Part shown: piece by piece, positions 16,313 through 22,790 of the stretch
How the letters are laid out: the number at the start of each line of letters is the position of its first letter
Numbering within the stretch: the stretch's first letter is position 1
Assembly: GCA_927443375.1 (NCBI GenBank)
Contig: CAKMKL010000058.1
Span: 1 to 33,498 of the forward strand
Direction of reading: 5' to 3'
Source: an uncultured Paenibacillus sp.
GTDB lineage: Bacteria; Bacillota; Bacilli; Paenibacillales; Paenibacillaceae
Length of the DNA stretch: 33,498 nucleotides
The notes under the pieces: generated by a model
Told to the model about the DNA's origin: nothing
The model's input: the letters and a program-made list of their open reading frames with translations, nothing else
Databases searched by the model: none
Translations under genes and position numbers: made by a program

Positions 16313-16661
16313 CCCGAATAACCGCCCCAGAAAGCATCGTGTGCAGGTACGGTAATAACCGTGCCTTTTTTTTTGCACTTCTTCCATGATCTGATCCACT
16401 TCCTCCCGGCTGTTGACATTGTGAGCCAGTGGAAACTCCGTCTGACTGGGAGGTGTCCGAGTAAACTTGATATCATGTGCAGGATCCCCGCGTTTCCAGA
16501 TGACCAGTTTCAAACCTGCCTGCAGCTCAAAAAGCAACGGCATCATGCTCAAACTCTGTGCCAAATGATCCCTTCTGTCGGCATCCCAGGGCCGCCCTGA
16601 TAAAATTCGCGCGCTCCAAATCATCCATTCCTAGAGTTATTACAGAAATTCCCGATTTCAT
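16310..16661 (-). pseudogene. Degraded VOC (glyoxalase/bleomycin resistance) family gene
   Basis: Read on the minus strand from ATG at 16661, the pieces of one VOC-fold protein appear in different frames: KSGISVITLGMDDLER, then FYQGGPGMPTEGII, then GTEFEHDAVAF, then FELQAGLKLVIWKRGDPAH with FPLAHNVNSREEVDQIMEEV, then GTVITVPAHDAFWGGYSGY. The expected ending (FQDPDGHLWE-type) is missing, so the 3' end is lost near 16310, where it meets the end of the plus-strand pseudogene. At least three frameshifts are needed; one lies in the run of nine A (minus strand, 16366-16374) and one in a T run near 16530. The gene is certainly non-functional. Confidence 0.78.
16346..16374 (+). terminator. Terminator-like hairpin with nine U (inside the VOC remnant)
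   Basis: GGTACGGT (16346-16353) pairs with ACCGTGCC (16358-16365), followed by nine T. It would end plus-strand transcription from the LacI/pseudogene side. It lies within the decayed VOC gene, so it may have arisen from coding sequence. Confidence 0.6.
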
Positions 16662-16708
16662 CTTACTTCTTTATGCGAAGATAAACTTTGATCCCATTGT
16701 ACCCCCAT

Positions 16709-16738
16709 TTGCAAAATAGGAAAACATCTCTTTATACT
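16709..16738 (+). promoter_or_regulatory. Candidate sigma-A promoter of the alpha/beta hydrolase gene
   Basis: TTGCAA (16709-16714) and TATACT (16733-16738) with 18-bp spacing, about 60 bp before the GTG start. Confidence 0.5.
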
Positions 16739-16800
16739 TTCTCTTTTTGCTGTTTCCCTGCGGCAGTATAATTTGGCCAATACCAAGGGAGGGATACAGA

Positions 16801-17763
16801 GTGGCAGAAATTCCTAAACTAGAAAAGAGACTGCGGCTGCTGATTGCAGTCCTTGCATTTCCTCTAACCTGGCTGCAAATTGTATTTACGCAATTGGAGA
16901 AACACAAATACAAGCCACCGGGCAGGCTGATTGCCAGGGGGAGAAGCTGCCTTCATGCTCAGGTCACAGGACAGGGGACGCCTACGGTCATTCTGGAGGC
17001 GGGTATGGGCGGGTCCTCACTAGATTGGACTTTTGTTCAGCCGGAAGTCGGCAAAGAGGCCAAGGTGGTTTCTTATGATCGTTCAGGTATGGGCTGGAGC
17101 GGAGCAGCGCTAGAACCAGCGACCTGCAGCAGCTATGTCCGTGTGCTAAGAGAATTGCTGATGGATTTGAATTGTAAACCACCCTATGTGCTGGCCGGTC
17201 ACTCGTACGGCGGAATGATAATGAGATTATTCGCGGCAGAATATCCGGGAGAAGTGCAGGGCCTGCTGCTGGTAGATACCACGACTGTGAACTTTTATCT
17301 TCTGGAGGGAATGAGCGATTCGCGTAAACAGCAGCGGGAAATTAACAGGCGGCAGGCGAGATTAGGATATCTATTATCGCCAGTTGGTGTCCCCCGTATG
17401 TTAAAAAAACAGCTTGGCAGCCGTAGGCTACCTGAGCCAGTACGGAGCGCGGCCAGTGCAATCGGTTACCGCAGTTATGCTTACAAGACGCTATATGCAG
17501 AACTATTGGCCTCTGATAAGAGCGCAAGGGAGCTGCAGGCGGCGCCCCCGCTGCGCAAGGACCTGCCGGTGATCGTGCTGAGTGCAGGACAACGGGATGA
17601 GGAATGGAGGCAGAGCCAGGAGCAGCTGGCTAATTTGACCGCGCAGACCCGGCATATCATGGCTGCGGACAGTCCGCATTCCATTCAGATACATAGACCG
17701 GAGCTGGTGATTGCCGCGATCAAGGAGCTGCTGGTTGCTGAGGATACAAGTTATAGGCTGTAA
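16801..17763 (+). CDS. Alpha/beta hydrolase, membrane-anchored
   Basis: A 320-residue alpha/beta-hydrolase of unknown substrate. Residues about 13-30 form a hydrophobic segment (LLIAVLAFPLTWLQIVF) that may anchor it in the membrane. The fold shows VILEAGMGGSSLDW (oxyanion region), SYDRSGMGWSG, the nucleophile elbow LAGHSYGGM with Ser 135, and a C-terminal DSPHSIQIHRPE with the catalytic His. The start is GTG 16801, 7 nt after GGGAGGG; the open frame extends upstream to 16747 but through the promoter. It has its own promoter and sits between the pseudogene patch and the palindromic repeat array, so a link with mannan use is not shown. Confidence 0.85.
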   Translation: MAEIPKLEKRLRLLIAVLAFPLTWLQIVFTQLEKHKYKPPGRLIARGRSCLHAQVTGQGTPTVILEAGMGGSSLDWTFVQPEVGKEAKVVSYDRSGMGWSGAALEPATCSSYVRVLRELLMDLNCKPPYVLAGHSYGGMIMRLFAAEYPGEVQGLLLVDTTTVNFYLLEGMSDSRKQQREINRRQARLGYLLSPVGVPRMLKKQLGSRRLPEPVRSAASAIGYRSYAYKTLYAELLASDKSARELQAAPPLRKDLPVIVLSAGQRDEEWRQSQEQLANLTAQTRHIMAADSPHSIQIHRPELVIAAIKELLVAEDTSYRL

Positions 17764-17944
17764 TTGTATTCTGTACAGCTAAATCGGGGCTGTAGCTGCA
17801 ATTATAGTTGTAGTTGTATTTGATACAGTTAAAATAAGGAAACAAGCGTATTTTGGCTGAATGCCGTCTATCTAATTGTACAGAATACAGTTATTTTCTG
17901 TTTCTCCCGGTAATTCCGGATTATAGCTGTACAAAATGCAGTTA
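17761..17944. repeat. Array of four 21-bp palindromic motifs
   Basis: Four related imperfect palindromes start at 17761, 17811, 17873 and 17924. Their half-sites follow TARYTGTA and TRCAGYTA (unit one begins TAATTGTATT and ends CTGTACAGCTA). Start-to-start spacings are 50, 62 and 51 bp. Units one and three contain the perfect 13-bp inverse pair TGTATTCTGTACA (17765-17777) and TGTACAGAATACA (17877-17889). The array fills the gap between the hydrolase stop (it even overlaps the TAA) and a terminator; no gene is present. It looks like a dispersed intergenic repeat of Paenibacillus type, or a tandem protein-binding region. Confidence 0.75.
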
Positions 17945-17987
17945 TTCCACAGTACCATGACTGCGAGAAAACATGAGGCTTACATAC

Positions 17988-18039
17988 AAAAAAAAGGCGG
18001 CTCCAGGCAGAACGATTCGTTCTGCCGGAGCCGCCTTTT
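17988..18039. terminator. Strong bidirectional terminator for the hydrolase and the mannan operon
   Basis: GGCGGCTCC (17996-18004) pairs with GGAGCCGCC (18026-18034) and GGCAGAACGA (18006-18015) with TCGTTCTGCC (18017-18026), giving a stem of about 19 bp with A tracts on the left and T tracts on the right. It can stop the leftward operon (end 18080) and rightward transcription from the hydrolase. Confidence 0.92.
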
Positions 18040-18079
18040 GCACATTTGTGCTGGCTGATGCTTAGGAATAAATGTGAGA

Positions 18080-19252
18080 TTAGAGCTGCAAATTACGGTC
18101 GACCAGCGCGATCCGCTGCTGAACGCAGGCATAGGAGCGGAGCGGGTCTTCTGGTGTGTTCAGCACATAATCGAGCATCTGGTCAACGGTGGTAGTAGCT
18201 ACATGAACACGGGTATCAGAGGATGCATAGTAGATATAGATGTCTCCGTTGTCGCGGGCGATAACACCGTTACAGAATACGACGTTCGATACATCGCCGA
18301 CGCGTTCCTCGCCATCCGGTGCGATGAAATGTCCGCCGGGAGCGTGGGTAACCTTGTTCGGCTCATTCAGGTCCGACAGGAAGGCGTAGAGCACGTAACG
18401 CAGGCCTGCAGCGGTATTGCGCACGCCGTGGGCGATATGCAGCCAGCCGCGCGGGGTTTTGATCGGAGCCGGTCCTTGGCCGTTCTTCACTTCTTTGATC
18501 GTATGGTAGTAGCGCTGATCCATAATGGACTCACTGGTAATCACAGCATTCTCGATGGTGCCTGACAAGCCCCAGCCGATGCCGCCGCCGGAGCCGGCAT
18601 CGATGAAACCATCCTGCGGACGGGTGTAGAAGGCATATTTGCCGTCTACGAATTCAGGATGCAGCACGACATTGCGCTGCTGGGCGGAGCCGGTCTTAAG
18701 GTCAGCCAGGCGCTCCCATGTTTTCAGGTCTTTAGTGCGGGTGATGCCGCACTGTGCTACAGCGCTGGACAGATCGCCGTGCGGGGCATCCGGGTCTTTG
18801 CGTTCGGTGCAGAACAGTCCGTAGATCCAGCCGTCGGCATGTTTGACCAGACGCATATCATAGACGTTGATGTCCGGATCTTCCGTCTCAGGCAGCACAA
18901 CCGGGTGATCCCAGAAGCGGAAGCCGTCCACACCGCTGTCGCTCTCGGCAACGGCGAAGAAGGATTTGCGGTCATTGCCCTCTACACGGGCCACAATATA
19001 GAATTTGCCATCCAGTTCGATTGCCCCCGGATTGAAGACTCCGTTCACGCCGATTCTTTCAGCGAAATATGGGTTGGTCTCAGGATTGAAGTCATAACGC
19101 CAGATCAGCGGTGCATGCTCTGCGGTCAGCAGCGGATACTGGTAACGGTCATAGATACCGTTGCCGAAAGGCACCTTTTCGTTTTTGCGTCCAATCAGTG
19201 CCTCATAGTGTTCGGTTAACTGTGCTTTGCGTTCCTCAAATACTGAAGTCAT
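18080..19252 (-). CDS. 4-O-beta-D-mannosyl-D-glucose phosphorylase (GH130 subfamily 1)
   Basis: Cytoplasmic phosphorylase that converts beta-1,4-mannosyl-glucose and phosphate to alpha-mannose 1-phosphate and glucose (EC 2.4.1.281). The 390-residue length and sequence fit the Bacteroides fragilis and Ruminococcus albus enzymes as I remember them: [45 protein letters not shown] (proton donor candidate Asp 132), [54 protein letters not shown] and [11 protein letters not shown]. No signal peptide. It is the last gene of a leftward operon; ATG 19252 follows the epimerase stop with no gap (TAAATG), with AAAGGAG 9 nt upstream. The adjacent epimerase makes its substrate, which is the strongest support for the call. 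Confidence 0.93.
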   Translation of the reverse strand: MTSVFEERKAQLTEHYEALIGRKNEKVPFGNGIYDRYQYPLLTAEHAPLIWRYDFNPETNPYFAERIGVNGVFNPGAIELDGKFYIVARVEGNDRKSFFAVAESDSGVDGFRFWDHPVVLPETEDPDINVYDMRLVKHADGWIYGLFCTERKDPDAPHGDLSSAVAQCGITRTKDLKTWERLADLKTGSAQQRNVVLHPEFVDGKYAFYTRPQDGFIDAGSGGGIGWGLSGTIENAVITSESIMDQRYYHTIKEVKNGQGPAPIKTPRGWLHIAHGVRNTAAGLRYVLYAFLSDLNEPNKVTHAPGGHFIAPDGEERVGDVSNVVFCNGVIARDNGDIYIYYASSDTRVHVATTTVDQMLDYVLNTPEDPLRSYACVQQRIALVDRNLQL

Positions 19253-20467
19253 TTAGATAGTCTCCTTTATAGATAATTTAAGCCGTGCGATCATTTCGAA
19301 GCAGGCTCTGCTGTTATGATAAGGGCATTTCCAGGCGCTGACCTTCGGCTCATGAGCCACCGGCTGCAGATTGTGGTCTACACCCCAATACCATTCGCCC
19401 AGCTTGTGGTCGACCATGTAGCTGTCAATGAAATTCCATGACGCTTCGGCAGCTTCCTGGAAGCGGGCATCCTCTGTCAGCTGGTAGGCATTGTAGAAAC
19501 CGACCATGGCTTCCGCCTGAGGCCACCAGTCTTTGTCCTTAGAGATTAAGCCATTGCTGTCAGCTTCGTTCCATATTCCGCCGTCAGCGTCGATCCCTTC
19601 GTTAAGCGTGGCTTCTGCCATTGAGACGGCTACCTTCTGGACGCGCTGCAGAAGGTCCTCATCACCCAGCACCTCCGCAGCCTCCACCAGCAGCCAGCTG
19701 CCTTCGATATCATGACCGTAAGAGATGATATCGGACTTCACATTCCACTCTTCATCCATGAACAGGAGGAAATGCTTGCCTTCATCGTCCACGATGTGTT
19801 CAAGCATGGTCTCAATCAGTTCGGCCAGCTTGACCCGCAGCTCCTCTGATTTCCATACCCGGTAAAGGCCTGTATAGCCCTCGAGAACATGCAGATGCGT
19901 GTTCATTGATTTTTTCTCGTTCATATCCTTGGCGCTGAGAGACAGGTCTTCGGTCAGCTGCCAGTCGTGTGCGAGTGCTTCAATATAACCTTTATAAAGT
20001 GGATCATAGCCGTGTTTCTCCAGGAGACGGAATAGCTCTACCGCTTGCTCCAGTGCTTCCGTATGTCCGGTGGCATGATGATACTCGGCCAGGGCATAAA
20101 TCGCGAAGGCTTGGCCGTACACCTGCTTCTTCAGCTGGGAAGGGGCACCCGCTGCATCCACCATCCAATATAATCCGCCGTATTCCTTGTCTAGGAAATG
20201 CTCAAGCAGATAACCGTAGGCGCGTTCGGCGATCGCGAGATACTCGGCTTTACGGTACGTACGGTAAGCTGTCGCAAAGGTCCAGAGAATCCGCGCATTG
20301 AGTACAAGGCTCTTCCCGGCGCCTTCCACAATATTCAGCTGATTGTCAATCTCACCGACAAATCCGCCGTGCTGCTCATCAAGGGTATGCTTCATCCAGA
20401 AGCCGAGGATATTGTCCTGAAGCTCCTGCTCCAGTGCGGTCAGCCATTGTTCAGGTGAATTCTTCAT
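19253..20467 (-). CDS. Cellobiose 2-epimerase (acts on beta-1,4-mannobiose)
   Basis: Cytoplasmic epimerase of the N-acylglucosamine 2-epimerase family that interconverts glucose and mannose at the reducing end of beta-1,4 disaccharides (EC 5.1.3.11). In mannan catabolism it turns mannobiose into mannosylglucose for the next enzyme. The 404-residue product shows NTHLHVLEGYTGLYRV, SYGHDIEGSWLL (His 252), WWPQAEAMVGFYNAY and CPYHNSRACFEM (His 384); the spacing of the two His residues agrees with the catalytic pair of the R. albus enzyme. I use ATG 20467 (MKNSPEQW); AGGAG lies 13 nt upstream, a little far, and ATG further upstream (VRSESSA extension) overlaps the ribosome binding site. It lies between the mannanase and the phosphorylase. 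Confidence 0.93.
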   Translation of the reverse strand: MKNSPEQWLTALEQELQDNILGFWMKHTLDEQHGGFVGEIDNQLNIVEGAGKSLVLNARILWTFATAYRTYRKAEYLAIAERAYGYLLEHFLDKEYGGLYWMVDAAGAPSQLKKQVYGQAFAIYALAEYHHATGHTEALEQAVELFRLLEKHGYDPLYKGYIEALAHDWQLTEDLSLSAKDMNEKKSMNTHLHVLEGYTGLYRVWKSEELRVKLAELIETMLEHIVDDEGKHFLLFMDEEWNVKSDIISYGHDIEGSWLLVEAAEVLGDEDLLQRVQKVAVSMAEATLNEGIDADGGIWNEADSNGLISKDKDWWPQAEAMVGFYNAYQLTEDARFQEAAEASWNFIDSYMVDHKLGEWYWGVDHNLQPVAHEPKVSAWKCPYHNSRACFEMIARLKLSIKETI

Positions 20468-20483
20468 AGCAGATGATTCACTC

Positions 20484-21434
20484 CTAACCATTGATTTTGG
20501 AAGTATAGTAGTCTTTGATAACCGGTGCTGCTGCCTTGCCGTACATGCAGTAATCATCATTGACTGGCGCTTCTTCAGGCGGATAGAGACGTGCCGGCCA
20601 ATCCCACAGCATAAAGCCCTGTACCCAGTCCCGGCCTTCACAGCTGCCGAACATGGCATGGTAGAAACGGCTCTGCTCTTCTTCGCTCGGCTCACCAGCC
20701 AGCGTCCAGTCATTGGGGATGGCTGCGCTGCCCGTCCGGCTGGGACAGCCCGCTTCCATGAAGAAAAACGGTTTGTCCTGCTTCTTCACAACAGCTTCAA
20801 TCCGGTCCAGCTGAGCTTCCCAGTCGTGTTCAGGATAGTAGCCGCTGGAGGAAATGACATCAAGCGCATCCCACCAGGTCACATTATCCTCCTGATACTT
20901 GTCGCAATTGTACGTAATAACGCCGCTATAGACCTTACGGACTTCAGCAATCAAAGCCCGCCACTCTGCTTCGCGTCTGTCTGCCTGAACCAGTTCACAG
21001 CCGATGCAGAACATTTCGCAGCCGCTTTCTTCAGCGATCGCAGCATAATGCAGAATAAAGGCAGTATAAGAGCGGAACCACTCCGACCATTTGGGCTCGC
21101 AGGGAACATCCTTGTCGAAAAAGTTAATATGAGCCCGCCAAGTGCCGTCTGCGCAATTGACGATCGGTTTCAGGCAGACCTTCAGCTGCAGGGACTTAGC
21201 CTTGCGGATGGCCCACAGCACCTCATCATCAGTCACTGTCGGCAGCTCCCAGTAAGGAATTTCTGTAGATTGCGGGGTGGCTTGGATAGCACTGAAGGCG
21301 ATGGCTGTCCAATTCGCGCCGGTAACCGATTTCATAAGCTCCTTTGAAGTTTCGGCTGAATCAAGCGCCCACGTTCCGCGCCTGCCCATAAAGCCCCAGG
21401 TAACGCCTCCGACGTATTCATTCAGCAGTGACAT
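20484..21434 (-). CDS. Intracellular beta-mannanase, GH113 type
   Basis: Predicted endo-beta-1,4-mannanase of family GH113 (316 residues), a TIM-barrel enzyme known from Alicyclobacillus and Paenibacillus. Features: N-terminal GGVTWGFMGRRGTWA, acid/base candidate Glu 147 in FCIGCELVQ, nucleophile candidate Glu 227 in FFFMEAGCPSR (80 residues apart, as in AaManA by my recollection), and QGFMLWDWPARLY near the end. There is no signal peptide, so it should cut imported mannooligosaccharides rather than polymer. ATG 21434 follows GAGG by 8 nt. It is the first gene of the leftward operon, with a strong promoter and two operator-like palindromes immediately upstream. GH5/GH26 mannanases are less likely on sequence; the family assignment is by motif memory. 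Confidence 0.85.
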   Translation of the reverse strand: MSLLNEYVGGVTWGFMGRRGTWALDSAETSKELMKSVTGANWTAIAFSAIQATPQSTEIPYWELPTVTDDEVLWAIRKAKSLQLKVCLKPIVNCADGTWRAHINFFDKDVPCEPKWSEWFRSYTAFILHYAAIAEESGCEMFCIGCELVQADRREAEWRALIAEVRKVYSGVITYNCDKYQEDNVTWWDALDVISSSGYYPEHDWEAQLDRIEAVVKKQDKPFFFMEAGCPSRTGSAAIPNDWTLAGEPSEEEQSRFYHAMFGSCEGRDWVQGFMLWDWPARLYPPEEAPVNDDYCMYGKAAAPVIKDYYTSKING

Positions 21435-21474
21435 TTGGAAACCTCGCTTTACTAAAATATAGGCTTTGACAGCA

Positions 21475-21496
21475 TAACAAAAGTTGTGTTTTGTTA
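21475..21496. promoter_or_regulatory. Candidate operator at the mannanase start point
   Basis: Perfect 8-bp inverted repeat TAACAAAA (21475-21482) with TTTTGTTA (21489-21496), six bases between. It covers about +1 to +22 of the leftward transcript, a typical repressor position. Its TAACAA...TTGTTA arms are shared with the kinase promoter at 11178-11202. Confidence 0.6.
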
Positions 21497-21503
21497 TATT
21501 GTT

Positions 21504-21532
21504 ATTATAAAAATGTTAGTTATTGATAACAA
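21504..21532 (-). promoter_or_regulatory. Sigma-A promoter of the mannanase-epimerase-phosphorylase operon
   Basis: On the minus strand TTGTTA (plus 21527-21532) and TATAAT (plus 21504-21509) are 17 bp apart. A palindrome GTTATTGATAAC (21519-21530) overlaps the -35 and a second inverted repeat overlaps the start point, suggesting double control. The rest of the 274-bp divergent region has a TATAAT at 21648-21653 that could serve the plus-strand regulator gene, though I see no good -35 for it. Confidence 0.7.
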
Positions 21533-21708
21533 CAATACAATTTAGTTATAACCCTTTTTAGGTATGATTTCAAGGGGGAAATGTGTAAAGTAAACAGAAG
21601 ACTATAAAAGAGCAACACAGCACATTTTATATTGTAGGAAGGAAGCCTATAATGAAATGGTAGCGCAATCATTCCGCTCGGATATTACAACTGGAGGCGA
21701 TTTTCTAA

Positions 21709-22476
21709 GTGATCAGAGTCATGATAGCGGATGATGAGGAAGTTATTCGCCGTGGGCTTGAGAAGATTACTTCCAGAATGGATTTGGAAGTGGAGGTTAT
21801 CGGCTCTCACGGCAACGGCCTGGAAGCATGGAACCAGCTTTCTGGTTTATCGGAAGAGGACATCGACCTGCTGATTACGGATATCAAAATGCCGAGAATG
21901 GACGGCTTTAAGCTGATAGAAGAAGCCCGCGGACATATGAAGAGCCTGCCGATTGCAGTGCTGAGCGGCTTTAGTGATTTTGACTATGCCCGGCGGGCAA
22001 TGCGATTCGGCGCACTGGATTATCTGCTCAAGCCCATTGAGAAATCACAATTATATGAGCTGCTGAAGAGGGTGGAGGAGAACAAGAAACTTAAGGCTGC
22101 TGAACCGCAGCAGGAGGCGGTGCAGGCGTCCGAAGGCGGAGAGCATTATGTGGTCGAGCAGACCAAGAGCATTCTGGAGAAGGAATACAACCAAAATTTT
22201 GAACTGGAGCGGCTGGCGGAGACGGTTGGAATGAATGCCAGCTATATCAGCCGTTTATTCAAATATAAGACCGGACAGACCATTACGGAGTATCTGATTG
22301 GAATACGGATTGCCAAGGCTAAGGAGCTGTTGACCGGGCGGCCTGATCTTAAAAATTATGAGATTGCGGAAATGGTCGGCTATAGTGACCCGGTGTATTT
22401 CAATAAGCTGTTTAAAAAGATATGCGGTATGACTCCCAAAGATTATAAAAGCGGTTGCAGGGTTCCGAAAAGCTAA
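21709..22476 (+). CDS. YesN-type response regulator with AraC DNA-binding domain
   Basis: A 255-residue two-component response regulator. The receiver domain (1-120) has the acidic pair ADDE, the phospho-acceptor Asp 58 in LLITDIKMPRMDG, the VLSGFSDF switch segment and the LLKP lysine. After a short Glu/Ala-rich linker, residues about 150-250 form an AraC double helix-turn-helix (LAETVGMNASYISRLFKYKTG followed by EIAEMVGYSDPVYFNKLFKK). The start is GTG 21709 with GGAGG 11 nt upstream; ATG 21721 lies too far away. It stands between the divergent mannanase operon and the importer, without a neighbouring kinase; the kinase at 11260 is the probable partner. It is likely an activator of one or both flanking promoters. 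Confidence 0.92.
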   Translation: MIRVMIADDEEVIRRGLEKITSRMDLEVEVIGSHGNGLEAWNQLSGLSEEDIDLLITDIKMPRMDGFKLIEEARGHMKSLPIAVLSGFSDFDYARRAMRFGALDYLLKPIEKSQLYELLKRVEENKKLKAAEPQQEAVQASEGGEHYVVEQTKSILEKEYNQNFELERLAETVGMNASYISRLFKYKTGQTITEYLIGIRIAKAKELLTGRPDLKNYEIAEMVGYSDPVYFNKLFKKICGMTPKDYKSGCRVPKS

Positions 22477-22514
22477 ACCTGTTTTACACATATTAATAGG
22501 AAAGGTTTTATCCG

Positions 22515-22540
22515 AGGAGGGCGGACAACCCTCCTTTTTG
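22515..22540 (+). terminator. Terminator after the response regulator gene
   Basis: AGGAGGG (22515-22521) pairs with CCCTCCT (22529-22535), then TTTTT. The importer operon therefore needs its own promoter. Confidence 0.82.
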
Positions 22541-22615
22541 GCGTTGTTTTTTATAAAATAATAAATTAATAAAACAAAAATAACAAATATAAGACCAGAA
22601 AAAACAATTGAAACC

Positions 22616-22664
22616 ATCGTTTTGGGTCTGAGAACGATTTATAATAAGCTTGTAAGCGATACCA
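22616..22664 (+). promoter_or_regulatory. Promoter region of the importer operon with cre site
   Basis: TATAAT lies at 22640-22645 with only a poor -35 (TCGTTT at 22617-22622, 17 bp), as expected for an activator-dependent promoter. The presumed start point is covered by a cre-like sequence TGTAAGCGATACCA (22651-22664), 13 of 14 positions of the CcpA consensus, so catabolite repression by roadblock is likely. The -35 region is part of a 24-bp block (22616-22639, ATCGTTTT...TCTGA...GATT) repeated at 22716-22737. Confidence 0.6.
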
Positions 22665-22715
22665 ACACTCTTTTCAAGACGATTCGAGCATAAGGTAAGT
22701 GGTTATAGGATCTTG

Positions 22716-22752
22716 ATCGTTTTAATCTGAAAAGATTGTTAGGTTTTTGTTA
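22716..22752 (+). promoter_or_regulatory. Second copy of the upstream block plus TTGTTA direct repeat
   Basis: ATCGTTTTAATCTGAAAAGA (22716-22735) repeats the block at 22616, exactly 100 bp downstream. It is followed by TTGTTA at 22736-22741 and again at 22747-22752, 11 bp apart, about one helical turn. Since this lies in the leader of the importer transcript it may be a regulator-binding site. Confidence 0.45.
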
Positions 22753-22790
22753 TTAATCACCGTGAATCGAAGAGAGGGGTCAAAAAAGCA

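Noticed and set aside
16175..16624. 149-codon minus-strand frame as an intact gene
   Set aside because: It holds only the middle part of a VOC protein in frame; both ends run in other frames, so it is called a pseudogene.
17761..17944. CRISPR array
   Set aside because: Units are palindromic and diverge, spacers are AT-rich and uneven, only four units exist and no cas gene is present.
20658..21347. 229-codon plus-strand open frame opposite the mannanase gene
   Set aside because: Antisense shadow without ribosome binding site; the minus-strand product has clear glycosidase motifs.
21648..21653. TATAAT as promoter of the response regulator gene
   Set aside because: No acceptable -35 at 16-18 bp; not strong enough to list separately.
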